Positions 55,000-64,000 are shown, counted from the first letter of the stretch. The stretch is DNA of 64,000 nt from Brevundimonas pondensis (GCF_017487345.1 NZ_CP062006.1:2858001-2922000); one strand, 5' to 3'. The notes: generated by a model from the sequence alone, not told the origin. Made by a program: numbers and translations.

Positions 55000-56927
55000 T
55001 CGAAGTACTCCCGGCCTTCGTATTCCATCAGCAGTCGCCAGGCCGTGCCGTCGGCGAGCTCATCGAACCCGAACTGCGAATAGGCAAGGTGATTCACCCA
55101 GGCCTCTCGGTCAGGTCGTCTCGGCCGCTCGATACGCGACAGGTCGATTTCCCCTACCGGCGCCGCTGCGCTGGTCGGAGCCACAAAAACGGGAACCCCC
55201 GCCACAGCCGCCTCGACCGCGACGTTCGACGAATGGGTGACGATGGCATAGGCGCGCGACAGGGCGCTGCCGAGGGGTTCGCCAGGCTCGCCGGCCGCCG
55301 GCTTGCCCCGGATCTCCACAGGCCGGTCGGTGCAGGCCCGCAGCGTCGCCAAGGTGTCCTCCAGCCAATTCGGACAGTCGTGCGCCTCCATGAAGTATCG
55401 GGTCGGCGGGCAAACCAGGACCGTGCCGCCTCCTCGACGCCACGGCGCCAGCTCGACGCCCAGAGCCCGCGCACGATCCGGCGGACAGTCGCGGACCCGT
55501 CCCGCTTCGTGAGCGTTTCGCGTGATGCGGTAGTTCAGATAGTGGCCCCGCCCGAAATAGGCGTGGTCGGTATAGAAGAAGTCCCTTCCCTCGGCCCGCG
55601 CCGCCGCGACCACCTGGTCGCTGTTGCGCAACACGCCCCAGACCACCGGAGTATCCGGTCCCGCGCCCCGGGCGTCCTCGGCAAAGGCCAGGCGGCATCC
55701 TGTCCCGCGTGCAAAGGCCTGCATGACAGGATTGCCCGCCCCGCCGCGGTTCAAATAGGCGGTCAACCTTTCCGGTCGGATCTCGCCCGACGCCCCCATC
55801 GACGCGAGGGCCGGCGCGGCGATCGCGACATCAGCAACCACCTCCCGCAGAATCGCCACGTCCCCCCGCGCCGGCGCTGGCGTCGGCGCCAGATCAACCA
55901 CGCCGCCTCGCATCCGGATGCCGGGCGAAGGCGGAACCGGTTGCGACTGCGGGGTCGCCCCCTCGCCCAGACTATGGATTTCAGCCGCGAAGCCGTCCCA
56001 GCTGTACGGCAGCACGGTGGCGCGGATATCGGTGGGCAGGTCGAAAGCGGCCTCCACCAGGGGTGCAATCCTGCTCGGGTCCGCGCCCGCCTCGAACAGG
56101 AAGCCGTTCTGTCCTGGCTGGATCAGATCCGGTGAAAATCCGGTACGGCTGGCGACCGGCACGACGTTCTCCATCATGGCCTCCAGCAGGGGGATAGGCC
56201 CTCCTTCCAGCATGGCCAGCGACAGAAAGACGTCGAACTCCCGGTAGATGGCCGGGTAGTCCTTGTAGGCTGCGGTCTTGTAGGAAAAATTCGGCGCCGC
56301 CATCAGTTCGTCAAAGCGCGCGTATTCTTCCCAACCGCGCCCGACCAGAACGAAGCGACGATGCGGCAAGGCTTGAACCAGACCCAGCAGGGCGTCCGGG
56401 TTCTTTCGGGCATAGTAGGATGACGACAGGCCGACGACGCCGCCGCCGCGAACGTGACCGCTGAACAGCGCCGGATCGGCCCCTCCAAGAACAACAGCCG
56501 TGCGCTCAGGCTTCACCCCCCGCCCGATCCACAGGTCGCGGAATTCGGTGCAGGTGAAGATGACGCAATGAGCCTGATTATAGGCTTCGACCTGTTCCTC
56601 GATCGTATAAGGCACCTCGCGGGGGTGGGTGTACCAGACCAGCAGCACCTGCTCCGTCAAGTCCGGTCGCGCCCTCAGATGGTCAAGGTAGTTCCAGTAG
56701 TGGGCAAAGAAATAGACACGCCCTCCCGGAAGGGTCTTCGGATTGTAAACTACGTCCCAACTCGTGTTCAGACGTGATCCGATTTCGCGACAGATCGCAT
56801 CCAGAATCCACCCTCGAGATTCCGTCGGCGTAACGAATATCCAGTCGTTCAGGCCGTTTTTTGCGGGCCGCTCTGCGTAATCGACCTGCTGAGCCGGTTT
56901 TATGCCACCCGAACGACGAAAGAACAT
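54996..56927 (-). CDS. Two-domain surface-polysaccharide glycosyltransferase
   Basis: A 643-residue protein. The N-terminal half is GT-B/family-4-like: LNDWIFVTPTESRGWILDAI, VYFFAHYWNYLDHL, VGLSSSYYARKNPDALLGLVQ, VFLSLAMLEGGPIPLLEAMMENVVPV (shown in part), TGFSPDLIQPGQNGFLF. The second half resembles capsule/CDP-glycan-type transferases: FFYTDHAYFGRGHYLNYRIT, VLVCPPTRYFMEAHDCPNW, VTHSSNVAVEAAVAGVPVFVAP. The combination suggests it adds two different sugars or a sugar and a modification. ATG 56927 (MFFRRSGGIKP) is chosen over the longer start at 57023. Divergent from the operon that follows. Confidence 0.8.
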   Translation of the reverse strand: MFFRRSGGIKPAQQVDYAERPAKNGLNDWIFVTPTESRGWILDAICREIGSRLNTSWDVVYNPKTLPGGRVYFFAHYWNYLDHLRARPDLTEQVLLVWYTHPREVPYTIEEQVEAYNQAHCVIFTCTEFRDLWIGRGVKPERTAVVLGGADPALFSGHVRGGGVVGLSSSYYARKNPDALLGLVQALPHRRFVLVGRGWEEYARFDELMAAPNFSYKTAAYKDYPAIYREFDVFLSLAMLEGGPIPLLEAMMENVVPVASRTGFSPDLIQPGQNGFLFEAGADPSRIAPLVEAAFDLPTDIRATVLPYSWDGFAAEIHSLGEGATPQSQPVPPSPGIRMRGGVVDLAPTPAPARGDVAILREVVADVAIAAPALASMGASGEIRPERLTAYLNRGGAGNPVMQAFARGTGCRLAFAEDARGAGPDTPVVWGVLRNSDQVVAAARAEGRDFFYTDHAYFGRGHYLNYRITRNAHEAGRVRDCPPDRARALGVELAPWRRGGGTVLVCPPTRYFMEAHDCPNWLEDTLATLRACTDRPVEIRGKPAAGEPGEPLGSALSRAYAIVTHSSNVAVEAAVAGVPVFVAPTSAAAPVGEIDLSRIERPRRPDREAWVNHLAYSQFGFDELADGTAWRLLMEYEGREYFE

Positions 56928-57129
56928 TGAACGAGGATTCCTGTACGCTAAACCCTTGTCACGCCGCTGCGCCGAGACTTGGAAGGTCTGATCCTCTCCG
57001 CTAACACAGTCAGCACGTCGCACGTCAAGGCCTCCCCATGCCGGACGAACAAGGAAGTAGAATGATCGCCGAACAGCTGCCGTTGCCTCGCTCTTCGACG
57101 CCCACCCTGCTCAAGCCCCAGGCCTTCGC

Positions 57130-59808
57130 ATGACGGGCGGCGCCGTTCGACACCCCCGCGCCGCCGCTCCGAACTGGATGAAACGCCTTCGCAACCTCGC
57201 GAAGCGACGCGGCGTCGTATCGACACGCTTCCCCTCGGACGAAGCGCAAGCTCTGGCGATGATCAAAGCCTCGGGTCTGTTCCATCACGAATGGTACCTG
57301 CAACGCTACCCTGACGTCGCCGAAGCGGGCGCCGATCCGGCGCTCCACTTCCTCAATCACGGCGGTCAGGAGAAACGCGACCCTAGCCCGCAGTTCAGAA
57401 CGCGCTGGTACACATCCCAGGTGCCGGAAGCGGCGACCTCCGGCGTCAACCCCCTGGTGCATTTCCTGGTCAAGGGCAGGGCCGAAGGTCGTTCGGCGAC
57501 GCCGCCGAACGAGCCCGCCCTTTCGCCGGAGCTGGCGCTGGACATCGAGACCCTTCTGTCCAGCCGCCTCCTCGATGCGGACTGGTATCGCCTTCACACG
57601 CCAGGGCTCGCCAAGGGACGACACGCCGTAGCCCGTCATTATCTGGAAACCGGCGCGGCGGAAGGAAAGGACCCCAGTTCCGAGTTCGACACTCGCGCCT
57701 ACTGGAAGGCCAACGCCGACGTGGAAGCGGCGGGAGCCAATCCCCTGTTGCACTATCTGCGTCACGGTCGCGAAGAAGGTCGCCGGATTTTCGCGGCGCG
57801 GATCGAAATCTCCCCGACGTCCGAAGACGATGCTTGCGACGAAGCCGAAAATTACGAGCCTTCGGACAACTGGGTCAGGGCGCACGAATTCCACGCCATT
57901 CCCAACCGTGAGGCCCTGTCCGTCGATCAGGTCGTTCTGGGGCGGGTATCGGACGAAGCTCGAGCCCGGCTCACAGCCGCCCTGACGCCCTTCATGAGCG
58001 GCCGCCGCGCCGCTGCCTCGGCGCCGGGGAAGGTCGACGCCGCGCCATGGATCGCCGACCTCTGGTTCATCAGCGACCACGACCTGCGGCTGCGCCTGAA
58101 CCTGGCCCGGCACAAGAGTGAAGCCAGCCTTCCGCTCGTCCTTCGCGTCTACCAGCGCGAAGGCCTGGGGGACACGCCTCGCCTGCTCGTCGAAACCCCT
58201 GTCTGTTCGTTGTACGGGTCCATCGTCGACGCTTCCTTGCCAAACCCCTACGCCCCCTTGCTGCTCGCCCTCAGCGACGCCGACGGCGGGCTGGTCGAGG
58301 TTCGCAGCCTGGCCTTTCCTTCCTTGGCCCGGAACGGCGCACACCATGCGGAGCTGACGGTTCTGAGCGAAACCGCGACGCCCGTCGCGGATCTGTGGCG
58401 CCTCAGCGACGCCCTGTGGAACAGGTTGCACGACGGCCCGCCCAACGGCCTGTCGGTCAGGACGCTGGCGGTGGATCTGGACGGCGCCATTGGCGGCGAG
58501 CGCCTTTTCTCCGCCTCCTGTCTGGAATGGCTGGCGAACATCATGGGCATACGTCCTGTCGCGGCCAACCGTCCGGCCGGAAGCGAAAGCCTGACAAACG
58601 CGCTGGACCGCGCGCCCCCTGTCGGCAAACGCCGCACCCGCGGTCTCGACCTGACGATCCCCGGCGACAGCCTGCCCTCTATCAGCGCCCTCGTCAGCCG
58701 CGACCTGCCCCAGGAGAGCGGCGACGCGACCCTCGGCGGCTATGTCGTCGCCGACGCCAGTCGCGCACGCCCCCGCTGGTCGGTGTTCCCCCCGTCTGCC
58801 GGCGCGAACCTCGCGACCTTGCAACCGCGAAACACCGCTCTGGCATGGCCGCAACTGAGCCCCGCCGGCGCGGCGAAAGCCCCGCTGCATCCTCCCGTTT
58901 TCCCGTTGGCGGTGCGCTTCCTGGAGGAAAGGTTCACGCCGACGCCCGCGCAACGGCTCACGCCGACCGCGCTGGACGCCCCTGCCGCTCTGTTGCGCAC
59001 GGATTTGACCGCAGACCAAAAGGCGGAGACGCGGATCACCGCCATCATGCAGGCGTCCGATACGCACTCCATCCTCGACGCCGCCCTCACCGCACTGGCA
59101 AGCCAGACCCTCGCCATCGACGAGTTGGTGATCCTCTGCGAAGTCGAGCAACGCCAGGGCGTCCTTGACCTGGCTGAAGCACGTCTGCCCGGACGTGTGC
59201 GCGTCGTGTCCGATTCCCTTTCACGCGCAGCCTTGCTCAATCAAGCCGCGGCGCAGGCGTCAGGCGCCCAGCTGCTGTTCATCGGCGCGGGCGTCGTCCT
59301 GCATGATCCGCGCACGGTCGAAACCCTGGCGACCATGGTCCATGCGCCCGGCGCCGCCTCCGTCAGCTGCCTGACGGTAAAGGAACACGAAGGCCGCAAC
59401 GGGTGGCAGGTCAATATCAGCGGCGGCGGTCTGCTGCCCAGCCACTTGAGCTTCACCACGACGCCCCGGCTGATTCTGCGCGAGGCGCGCAGCGCTGGCG
59501 CCCTCCCGCAAATGACCTACGCCGTGGCGGCCAACGCCTTCAGGCTTGCGATGATCCCCCGCCGGGCCTGGGATCGTCTGGGCGGCCTTGATGAAGCGCG
59601 CTTCCCGGACAGCGACTTCGACCTGGACTTCGGCCTGCGTGCGCTCGCAGCGGGCGAAACCCACCTGTGCACTTCGGCGATCGCCGTCACGGCGCTGCAG
59701 GACAGCCTGATTGATGATCGAATCGACGTCGTCGCACCGGAGCATTTCAACCTCGCCGACGCCGGACAACGTCTGGCGGCCCTGACCGCCATCCGCGAGC
59801 TGGGTTGA
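57130..59808 (+). CDS. Large GT2-like glycosyltransferase with four N-terminal tandem repeats
   Basis: An 892-residue protein. The N-terminal basic segment leads into four tandem repeats of about 38 residues (roughly 50-230), each of the form F/L-x4-W/AY...V-A-x-A-G-x-x-PLxHYLxxGxxEGRxP: HHEWYLQRYPDVAEAGADPA, RTRWYTSQVPEAATSGVNP, DADWYRLHTPGLAKGRHAV and DTRAYWKANADVEAAGANPL. A long middle region of unclear fold follows, then a C-terminal GT-A domain (about 640-885) with TAIMQASDTHSILDAALTAL, ELVILCEVEQRQGVLDL, AAAQASGAQLLFIGAGVVLH and WDRLGGLDEARFPDSDFDLD. The repeat is known from other large glycan-locus proteins. Start ATG 57130; ATG 57178 is an alternative. Confidence 0.82.
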   Translation: MTGGAVRHPRAAAPNWMKRLRNLAKRRGVVSTRFPSDEAQALAMIKASGLFHHEWYLQRYPDVAEAGADPALHFLNHGGQEKRDPSPQFRTRWYTSQVPEAATSGVNPLVHFLVKGRAEGRSATPPNEPALSPELALDIETLLSSRLLDADWYRLHTPGLAKGRHAVARHYLETGAAEGKDPSSEFDTRAYWKANADVEAAGANPLLHYLRHGREEGRRIFAARIEISPTSEDDACDEAENYEPSDNWVRAHEFHAIPNREALSVDQVVLGRVSDEARARLTAALTPFMSGRRAAASAPGKVDAAPWIADLWFISDHDLRLRLNLARHKSEASLPLVLRVYQREGLGDTPRLLVETPVCSLYGSIVDASLPNPYAPLLLALSDADGGLVEVRSLAFPSLARNGAHHAELTVLSETATPVADLWRLSDALWNRLHDGPPNGLSVRTLAVDLDGAIGGERLFSASCLEWLANIMGIRPVAANRPAGSESLTNALDRAPPVGKRRTRGLDLTIPGDSLPSISALVSRDLPQESGDATLGGYVVADASRARPRWSVFPPSAGANLATLQPRNTALAWPQLSPAGAAKAPLHPPVFPLAVRFLEERFTPTPAQRLTPTALDAPAALLRTDLTADQKAETRITAIMQASDTHSILDAALTALASQTLAIDELVILCEVEQRQGVLDLAEARLPGRVRVVSDSLSRAALLNQAAAQASGAQLLFIGAGVVLHDPRTVETLATMVHAPGAASVSCLTVKEHEGRNGWQVNISGGGLLPSHLSFTTTPRLILREARSAGALPQMTYAVAANAFRLAMIPRRAWDRLGGLDEARFPDSDFDLDFGLRALAAGETHLCTSAIAVTALQDSLIDDRIDVVAPEHFNLADAGQRLAALTAIRELG

Positions 59809-61337
59809 TGGAAATCTGCGTCTTCGGACCGTCCGAAACCTACGCCCGAAGCGCCGGCGCGCGTATCCGCTACAGTCGTCTTCAAAAATGGCTCAAGCCG
59901 CTGGGACATTCCCTTCACGTGCGCCCCTTGAGCGACGTAAAGCCAAGCCTTATCAAGGCGGCGGACGTCATACTCTTCAGCAAGTGCTATGATGTTCGCG
60001 CCGTCGCGATCGCTCGCGCCCTGCGCGGGAGCGACGCCCTGATCGGTGTGGATTTCTTCGACGACGTCTTCAGCCAGTCGCACGAACCCCGGCTTCTGCA
60101 CTGGCGTCGTTGGGCGCGTCAGATGGCCGCCGATACGGACTTCGCCCTGTGCTCGACGCCCCGCATGCAGGATGTCGCCGCACGCTACCTGCCGCGCGAC
60201 AGCTGCCATCTGCTCAACGACCCCTTCGAGCGCTTCGCCCCTCTGGCCCTGGGCTCGCTGCTTCAGGCCAAGGTCGACCACGCACGCACCGAACGGCGGA
60301 TCAAGGTCGGCTGGTTCGGCCAGGGGGATAACCCCCGTTACCCGGTGGGGCTGCGTGATCTGGCCGCATTTGGCGAAAGCCTCCAGCGCCTGGCGGGTCG
60401 CGGCTGGGCCGTGCATCTGACCATATTGACCGCACGCAAGAGTCTTACCGCCGAAGGGCTGGAGCAATTGCGGCGGTTGTCCGTACCCCATGTCGTGCAT
60501 GAATGGAGTCTGGAGGCCGAGGAGCGCCTTCTGCGAGACGCCCTGGTCGCCTATATTCCCGTCAACAGCCAACCTTTCAGCGCCGCCAAATCCCTGAACC
60601 GGGCGGTTTCGGCCCTGACTCACGGCGCGCAGGTCCTGTCGGACGGCCACCCCCTCTACGAGCCCTTCGGCGATCTCATCTATTCCCGTGCGGAGGATCT
60701 GGCCGACGATCTGGAAAGCGGCGCCCTGCGGCTGCGCGCGGCCTCCCTGCCCGCCCTCGTCGAGCACATGACGGAATGGGGCGATCCCGCCATTGAGGCG
60801 GCCCGTCTGTCCGGCTTCCTCAATGGACGAAAGCTCCACAAGGCCGCCCGTGCGCCTGGCGCGCCGCCGCGCCCCATGGCCATCCTGCATGGGCTGGAAT
60901 CGGACAAGGCGTCGAACATCATGACGCGTCGGCTGGGATGCCTGTCCGTCGCCTCTCCCCTGTCGCGTCCTGGCCGGAACTATGACGTCGCCTTCGTGGT
61001 CGAGGATGAGACAGTCAGACTCGACATCAACCCCGACGCGCGTCCGCATCTCGCGCCCGCCTTCCAGGCTGATCTCACCCCCTCGACCAACGCCAAGGGC
61101 GAACCTCGCCTGCAGCTCGACCTTTGCCGGGTCCTGGCCCCCGACATGCTGCAGTCGCTCACGGTTTCGGACGACATGCATCCTCTGCGACGGCGCATGG
61201 AGTATCGCGCAGCGATGACGGCCATGCTCCAGCTCACACGGCGGATGCTGCCGGAAATGGATGTCATCCTGTCCGAAATCGACCCCATCGCCGCAGGCCT
61301 GGGTCCCGACAGCGACAACGCAGGAGCGATCGCATGA
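59808..61337 (+). CDS. Glycosyltransferase-like protein of polysaccharide locus
   Basis: A 509-residue protein starting by TGATG overlap with the preceding gene. MEICVFGPSETYARSAGARIRYSRL resembles the N-terminus of GT-B enzymes (shown in part; residue run limited); FSKCYDVRAVAIARALRG, GVDFFDDVFSQSHEPRL, IKVGWFGQGDNPRYPVGLRD, HEWSLEAEERLLRDALVAYIPV and NRAVSALTHGAQVLSDGHPL support a GT4-type fold. The C-terminal 130 residues (SDKASNIMTRRLGCLSVASPL onward) appear to be a separate domain. The specific transfer is unknown. It overlaps the next gene by ATGA. Confidence 0.75.
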   Translation: MEICVFGPSETYARSAGARIRYSRLQKWLKPLGHSLHVRPLSDVKPSLIKAADVILFSKCYDVRAVAIARALRGSDALIGVDFFDDVFSQSHEPRLLHWRRWARQMAADTDFALCSTPRMQDVAARYLPRDSCHLLNDPFERFAPLALGSLLQAKVDHARTERRIKVGWFGQGDNPRYPVGLRDLAAFGESLQRLAGRGWAVHLTILTARKSLTAEGLEQLRRLSVPHVVHEWSLEAEERLLRDALVAYIPVNSQPFSAAKSLNRAVSALTHGAQVLSDGHPLYEPFGDLIYSRAEDLADDLESGALRLRAASLPALVEHMTEWGDPAIEAARLSGFLNGRKLHKAARAPGAPPRPMAILHGLESDKASNIMTRRLGCLSVASPLSRPGRNYDVAFVVEDETVRLDINPDARPHLAPAFQADLTPSTNAKGEPRLQLDLCRVLAPDMLQSLTVSDDMHPLRRRMEYRAAMTAMLQLTRRMLPEMDVILSEIDPIAAGLGPDSDNAGAIA

Positions 61338-63526
61338 GTCCGCGTCGCGCCGTCTTTCTGATCAACCTCCTTCAGGACGTGAACATCGTCCGCCCCCTGG
61401 CCTATCTGGCGCGGGAGGCGTCGGTGCGTCCCGTCTTTCTCCTGTCGCAGCGCTTCCTCAAGCGCGACCGCAAGGGTCTGTGGCGCGACGAGGTCGAGCG
61501 GATCGCCCAGGAGATCGGCGCCGCCGTCCATGTCTATGACGCTGTCTTCGACGCCTATCAGCACCTGCAAGGCGGGAATGGCGTTCTGATCGCAGCCAGC
61601 GAGTCTGACCTGCCGGCCCATGTCGATACCCACGAAGTGTTTCGTGCCGCGCCCGCGTCCTATCTCAAGGTCACGCTTCAGCATGGCTACGAATGCGTCG
61701 GATTCCTCCAGAGCAGGCAACACGACCTGTCCCATGGACGCAACGTCCGCTTCGCCGCAGATGTCCTGGCCGGCTGGACCCCGTTGGAGCGGCAACGCTC
61801 CATGCCGGCGTCCGAACGCGCCAAATACCTCTTCACCGGCGCCACGGCGCGCATCGTTCTGCCCGACGAGTCGCCGCGGCGGCGCATCCCGGCCGAGGCC
61901 CTGATCTGCGAGAACCTCCATTCCGTGCGCTTTACGGCGGAGGGCGACCATCGCGACGCCTTCATGGAGATGTTCAACGGCTTCGCCGTCGCCATGCGTT
62001 CCGCTGACAAGCGCATCGCCCTGCGTCCGCACCCCGGCGGCAAGCGCGTCTTTGACCTGAGCGGCGCCGGCCCGGCCGTGCTGCGAGAAGAGGCGCCCTT
62101 CTACAGTCTGGACCTGAGCAGCGTGGCCTATGGCGTGTCGCCGCCTTCATCGGTGGTTATTGACCTGCTGCTGGCCGACACCCCTGCAGCGGTCTGGCGC
62201 GATCCGGCCGGCGACATGGACGCCGACGCCTACGCCGGGCTGCATAGCGTCAGCTTGCCCGGCGATGTCCTGGCCTTCCGTCGTCTGGCCTTGACCAGTC
62301 GGGAGGAGGTTCTGGAACGTCAACGCCGTTTCCTCGCCGACCGCGGCCTGAACAAGCCGGTTGAAGCGGTGCGGGCGGCCTTTCTGGACCTGCTGGGCGG
62401 CGCCCGCCCGGCCGTACGCACGACGGCGGCCCCGCCGACCTGGCTGGTGGCCGCCGACGCCGTCGCCGCCACCCAGACCATCAGCTTCGTCCAGCCCTTT
62501 GCAGAACAGACCGCCCCCCGGATCGCCGCCATCGGCCATGACGAATCCTGGAACGAACCAGCAGCTCTGGACGCGTTGTGGAAACAGCATCGCCCGTGCG
62601 GTCTTGTCCTGTCGCGCTATACCCGGTCGGCGGGCCAGGCCCTGATCGACAAGGCCCGCGCAGAGGGCGTGCCTGTGGTTTTCCACATCGATGACGACCT
62701 GCTGGCCGTGCCGGACAGTCTCGGCAAGGCCAAGTACGACTATTACAACCAGCCTGAACGCCTGGCCGCGCTGAAGTCCGCCATGAACGCCGCCGACGTG
62801 GTCTATGCTTCAACGGCGCCCCTTGCAGAACGTCTGAAGCAGCACGGCGTGGTCGCCCCTGTTATCGCAGGCGACATCTATTGCACCGTCGAGGTTCCAG
62901 ACGCGCCTGGCCCCGGCCGCGACGCCGGGCCCATCATCGGCTATATGGGCACCGGCGGACACGGCGCGGATCTGGACATGGTCCTGCCTGCCATCACGAC
63001 GCTTCTGGACGAGTTTCCAGCCCTGCGCTTCGAGACCTTCGGCACCATCAAGCCTCCGGCCTGGCTCGCAGAGACCTATGGCGAGCGCGTCGGGCACCAT
63101 CCCGGCGAGTCGAACTACGATCTGTTCCTGGCGCGTCTCGGCGAACTGGGATGGAGCATCGGGCTGGCGCCTCTGGAGGACACCGCTTTCAATCGGTGCA
63201 AGGCCGACACCAAATGGGTGGAGTACAGCCGCGCCGGCATCGCGGTGGTGGCGTCCGACCTGCCGGTCTACCACCGGGCCTGCGCCGACGGCGCTGGCTG
63301 GCTGGCCGCCTCAACCGAAGACTGGACCCATATCCTGCGCGCCCTCGTCTCCGACGCAAACGCCGTTCAGACGGGCGTGGACAAGGCCCGCGCCCGTCTG
63401 AAACAGGACTATACCCGCGCGCGGCTGGCCGATCAGGTCCGTCGCGTCTTCAACGCCGCCGAGGTCGCACGCGCTGCGACCGGCGACATTACCGCTCGCA
63501 GCGACAGCCCAGGACGCCCGGTTTGA
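61334..63526 (+). CDS. Bipartite capsule/glycan biosynthesis glycosyltransferase
   Basis: A 730-residue protein with two parts. The first 400 residues look like a capsular/CDP-glycerol-type transferase: RRAVFLINLLQDVNIVRPLAYL, VTLQHGYECVGFLQSRQHDL, RIALRPHPGGKRVFDLSG and YGVSPPSSVVIDLLLADTPA. Residues about 410-715 form a GT4-like domain: GLVLSRYTRSAGQALIDKAR, VVFHIDDDLLAVPDSLGKAK, ADVVYASTAPLAERLKQHG, IIGYMGTGGHGADLDMVLPA and KADTKWVEYSRAGIAVVASD. ATG 61334 overlaps the preceding stop by 4 bp. With its neighbours it forms a translationally coupled assembly line for a repeating surface polymer. Confidence 0.82.
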   Translation: MSPRRAVFLINLLQDVNIVRPLAYLAREASVRPVFLLSQRFLKRDRKGLWRDEVERIAQEIGAAVHVYDAVFDAYQHLQGGNGVLIAASESDLPAHVDTHEVFRAAPASYLKVTLQHGYECVGFLQSRQHDLSHGRNVRFAADVLAGWTPLERQRSMPASERAKYLFTGATARIVLPDESPRRRIPAEALICENLHSVRFTAEGDHRDAFMEMFNGFAVAMRSADKRIALRPHPGGKRVFDLSGAGPAVLREEAPFYSLDLSSVAYGVSPPSSVVIDLLLADTPAAVWRDPAGDMDADAYAGLHSVSLPGDVLAFRRLALTSREEVLERQRRFLADRGLNKPVEAVRAAFLDLLGGARPAVRTTAAPPTWLVAADAVAATQTISFVQPFAEQTAPRIAAIGHDESWNEPAALDALWKQHRPCGLVLSRYTRSAGQALIDKARAEGVPVVFHIDDDLLAVPDSLGKAKYDYYNQPERLAALKSAMNAADVVYASTAPLAERLKQHGVVAPVIAGDIYCTVEVPDAPGPGRDAGPIIGYMGTGGHGADLDMVLPAITTLLDEFPALRFETFGTIKPPAWLAETYGERVGHHPGESNYDLFLARLGELGWSIGLAPLEDTAFNRCKADTKWVEYSRAGIAVVASDLPVYHRACADGAGWLAASTEDWTHILRALVSDANAVQTGVDKARARLKQDYTRARLADQVRRVFNAAEVARAATGDITARSDSPGRPV

Positions 63527-64000
63527 CCGCACAACGCATCTTCATCACCGGCGGCGCCGGCTTTATCGGTTCGCGCCTGTGCAAGGCCCTGCGCGCCACG
63601 GGCGCCACGGTCGTCGCCTTTGACAACCTGCATCCCCAGGTTCACGGCGACGGCGCCGCTGCCCGTCTGCAGGAGGGCCTGGTGATCGGCGACGTTCGCG
63701 ACCGCGCCGCGCTGCAGACCGCCCTGGAACAGGCGCGTCCCGACATCGTGGTTCATCTGGCGGCGGAAACCGGCACAGGCCAGTCCGCCGACGAGCCCTC
63801 ACGCTATTGCGACGTCAACGTCGTCGGCGCCGCCAATCTGATCGAGGCCATGCGCGCGCTCGAGACTCCGCCCCGCCGCGTCGTCCTGGCGGCCACGCGC
63901 GCCGTCTACGGCGAAGGCGCCTATGCCGACACCGCTGGCGTCCTGACCGCGCCGCCGCCGCGCACCGTCGAGGCCATGGACCGCGGCGTATTCGACCTGA
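63523..64000 (+). CDS. NAD-dependent sugar-nucleotide epimerase (partial, dTDP-L-rhamnose 4-epimerase-like)
   Basis: The gene is cut by the window end with no stop codon. From a TTG overlapping the preceding stop (TTGA) it reads MTAQRIFITGGAGFIGSRLC, an extended-SDR Rossmann motif. DNLHPQVHGDGAAARLQEG and VIGDVRDRAAL follow, then VVHLAAETGTGQSADEPSRY, YCDVNVVGAANLIEAM and AATRAVYGEGAY with the catalytic Tyr. The DNL-PQVHG and RAVYGEG signatures are those I associate with dTDP-L-rhamnose 4-epimerases (making 6-deoxy-L-talose) rather than GalE. It supplies a sugar nucleotide to the adjacent transferases. Confidence 0.78.
   Translation, partial: MTAQRIFITGGAGFIGSRLCKALRATGATVVAFDNLHPQVHGDGAAARLQEGLVIGDVRDRAALQTALEQARPDIVVHLAAETGTGQSADEPSRYCDVNVVGAANLIEAMRALETPPRRVVLAATRAVYGEGAYADTAGVLTAPPPRTVEAMDRGVFDL

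Noticed and set aside
57025..59151. 708-residue minus-strand frame opposite the repeat-bearing glycosyltransferase
   Set aside because: Shadow; the + strand frame contains clear repeats and a GT-A domain.

Overview
The window looks like a chromosomal segment of a high-GC alphaproteobacterium of the order Caulobacterales, most likely Brevundimonas-like. This is an inference from gene content and order: long HPF followed by ptsN, argB-HAD nucleotidase-dapD, PhaR beside an acetyl-CoA acetyltransferase, an OAR-type TonB receptor, and frequent 4-bp ATGA/TGATG gene overlaps. I see no tRNA, rRNA, CRISPR array, transposase or phage gene. No intergenic gap exceeds about 300 bases. The largest are 29089-29361 and 43799-44055.

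Layout. 1-4.3 kb holds ribosome hibernation factor, PTS-Ntr EIIA, a small heat-shock protein with a DUF1150 partner, an OmpA-type lipoprotein and UDP-glucose dehydrogenase. 4.4-9.7 kb holds an OmpA porin, a mannose-1-phosphate guanylyltransferase/AGE-epimerase fusion and argB. All three are interrupted by single-base indels in homopolymer runs, a pattern not seen elsewhere in the window; it suggests local sequencing error more than real decay. 9.7-24 kb carries dapD, a lipoprotein subtilase, PHB-related genes (thiolase, PhaR), a GT2/GT39 lipid-glycan pair, HMG-CoA lyase, and putA divergent from an Lrp-type regulator. 24-29 kb is a phosphorus-uptake block: a GT4 glycosyltransferase, a PstS-like protein with a Pho-box-like site, and PhnCDE. 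29-36.5 kb is rich in polyamine genes (ornithine/lysine decarboxylase, deoxyhypusine-synthase-like protein, agmatine deiminase, N-carbamoylputrescine amidase). They flank a coupled three-gene exported operon (lipoprotein, acid-phosphatase-like protein, beta-helix protein).

36.6-42.7 kb has a 1121-residue TonB-dependent receptor with a three-unit Pho-box array upstream, a KpsS-like capsule protein, and a second OmpA copy almost identical to the first except for its signal peptide and a 90-bp linker. 42.9-46.7 kb has an SDR dehydrogenase, a second thiolase, and a WYL regulator divergent from a GST with a clear inverted-repeat operator. 46.7-50.7 kb is a trehalose operon (otsB-GH15-otsA). 50.8-64 kb is a surface-polysaccharide locus: KpsF, several large glycosyltransferases joined by overlapping starts and stops, and a partial sugar-nucleotide epimerase running off the end.

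The strongest leads are the PhoB-type control predicted for the large TonB receptor and the PstS-like gene, the two OmpA copies homogenised in their mature part only, the deoxyhypusine-synthase-like protein lacking the expected catalytic lysine, and the four-repeat glycosyltransferase in the polysaccharide locus.
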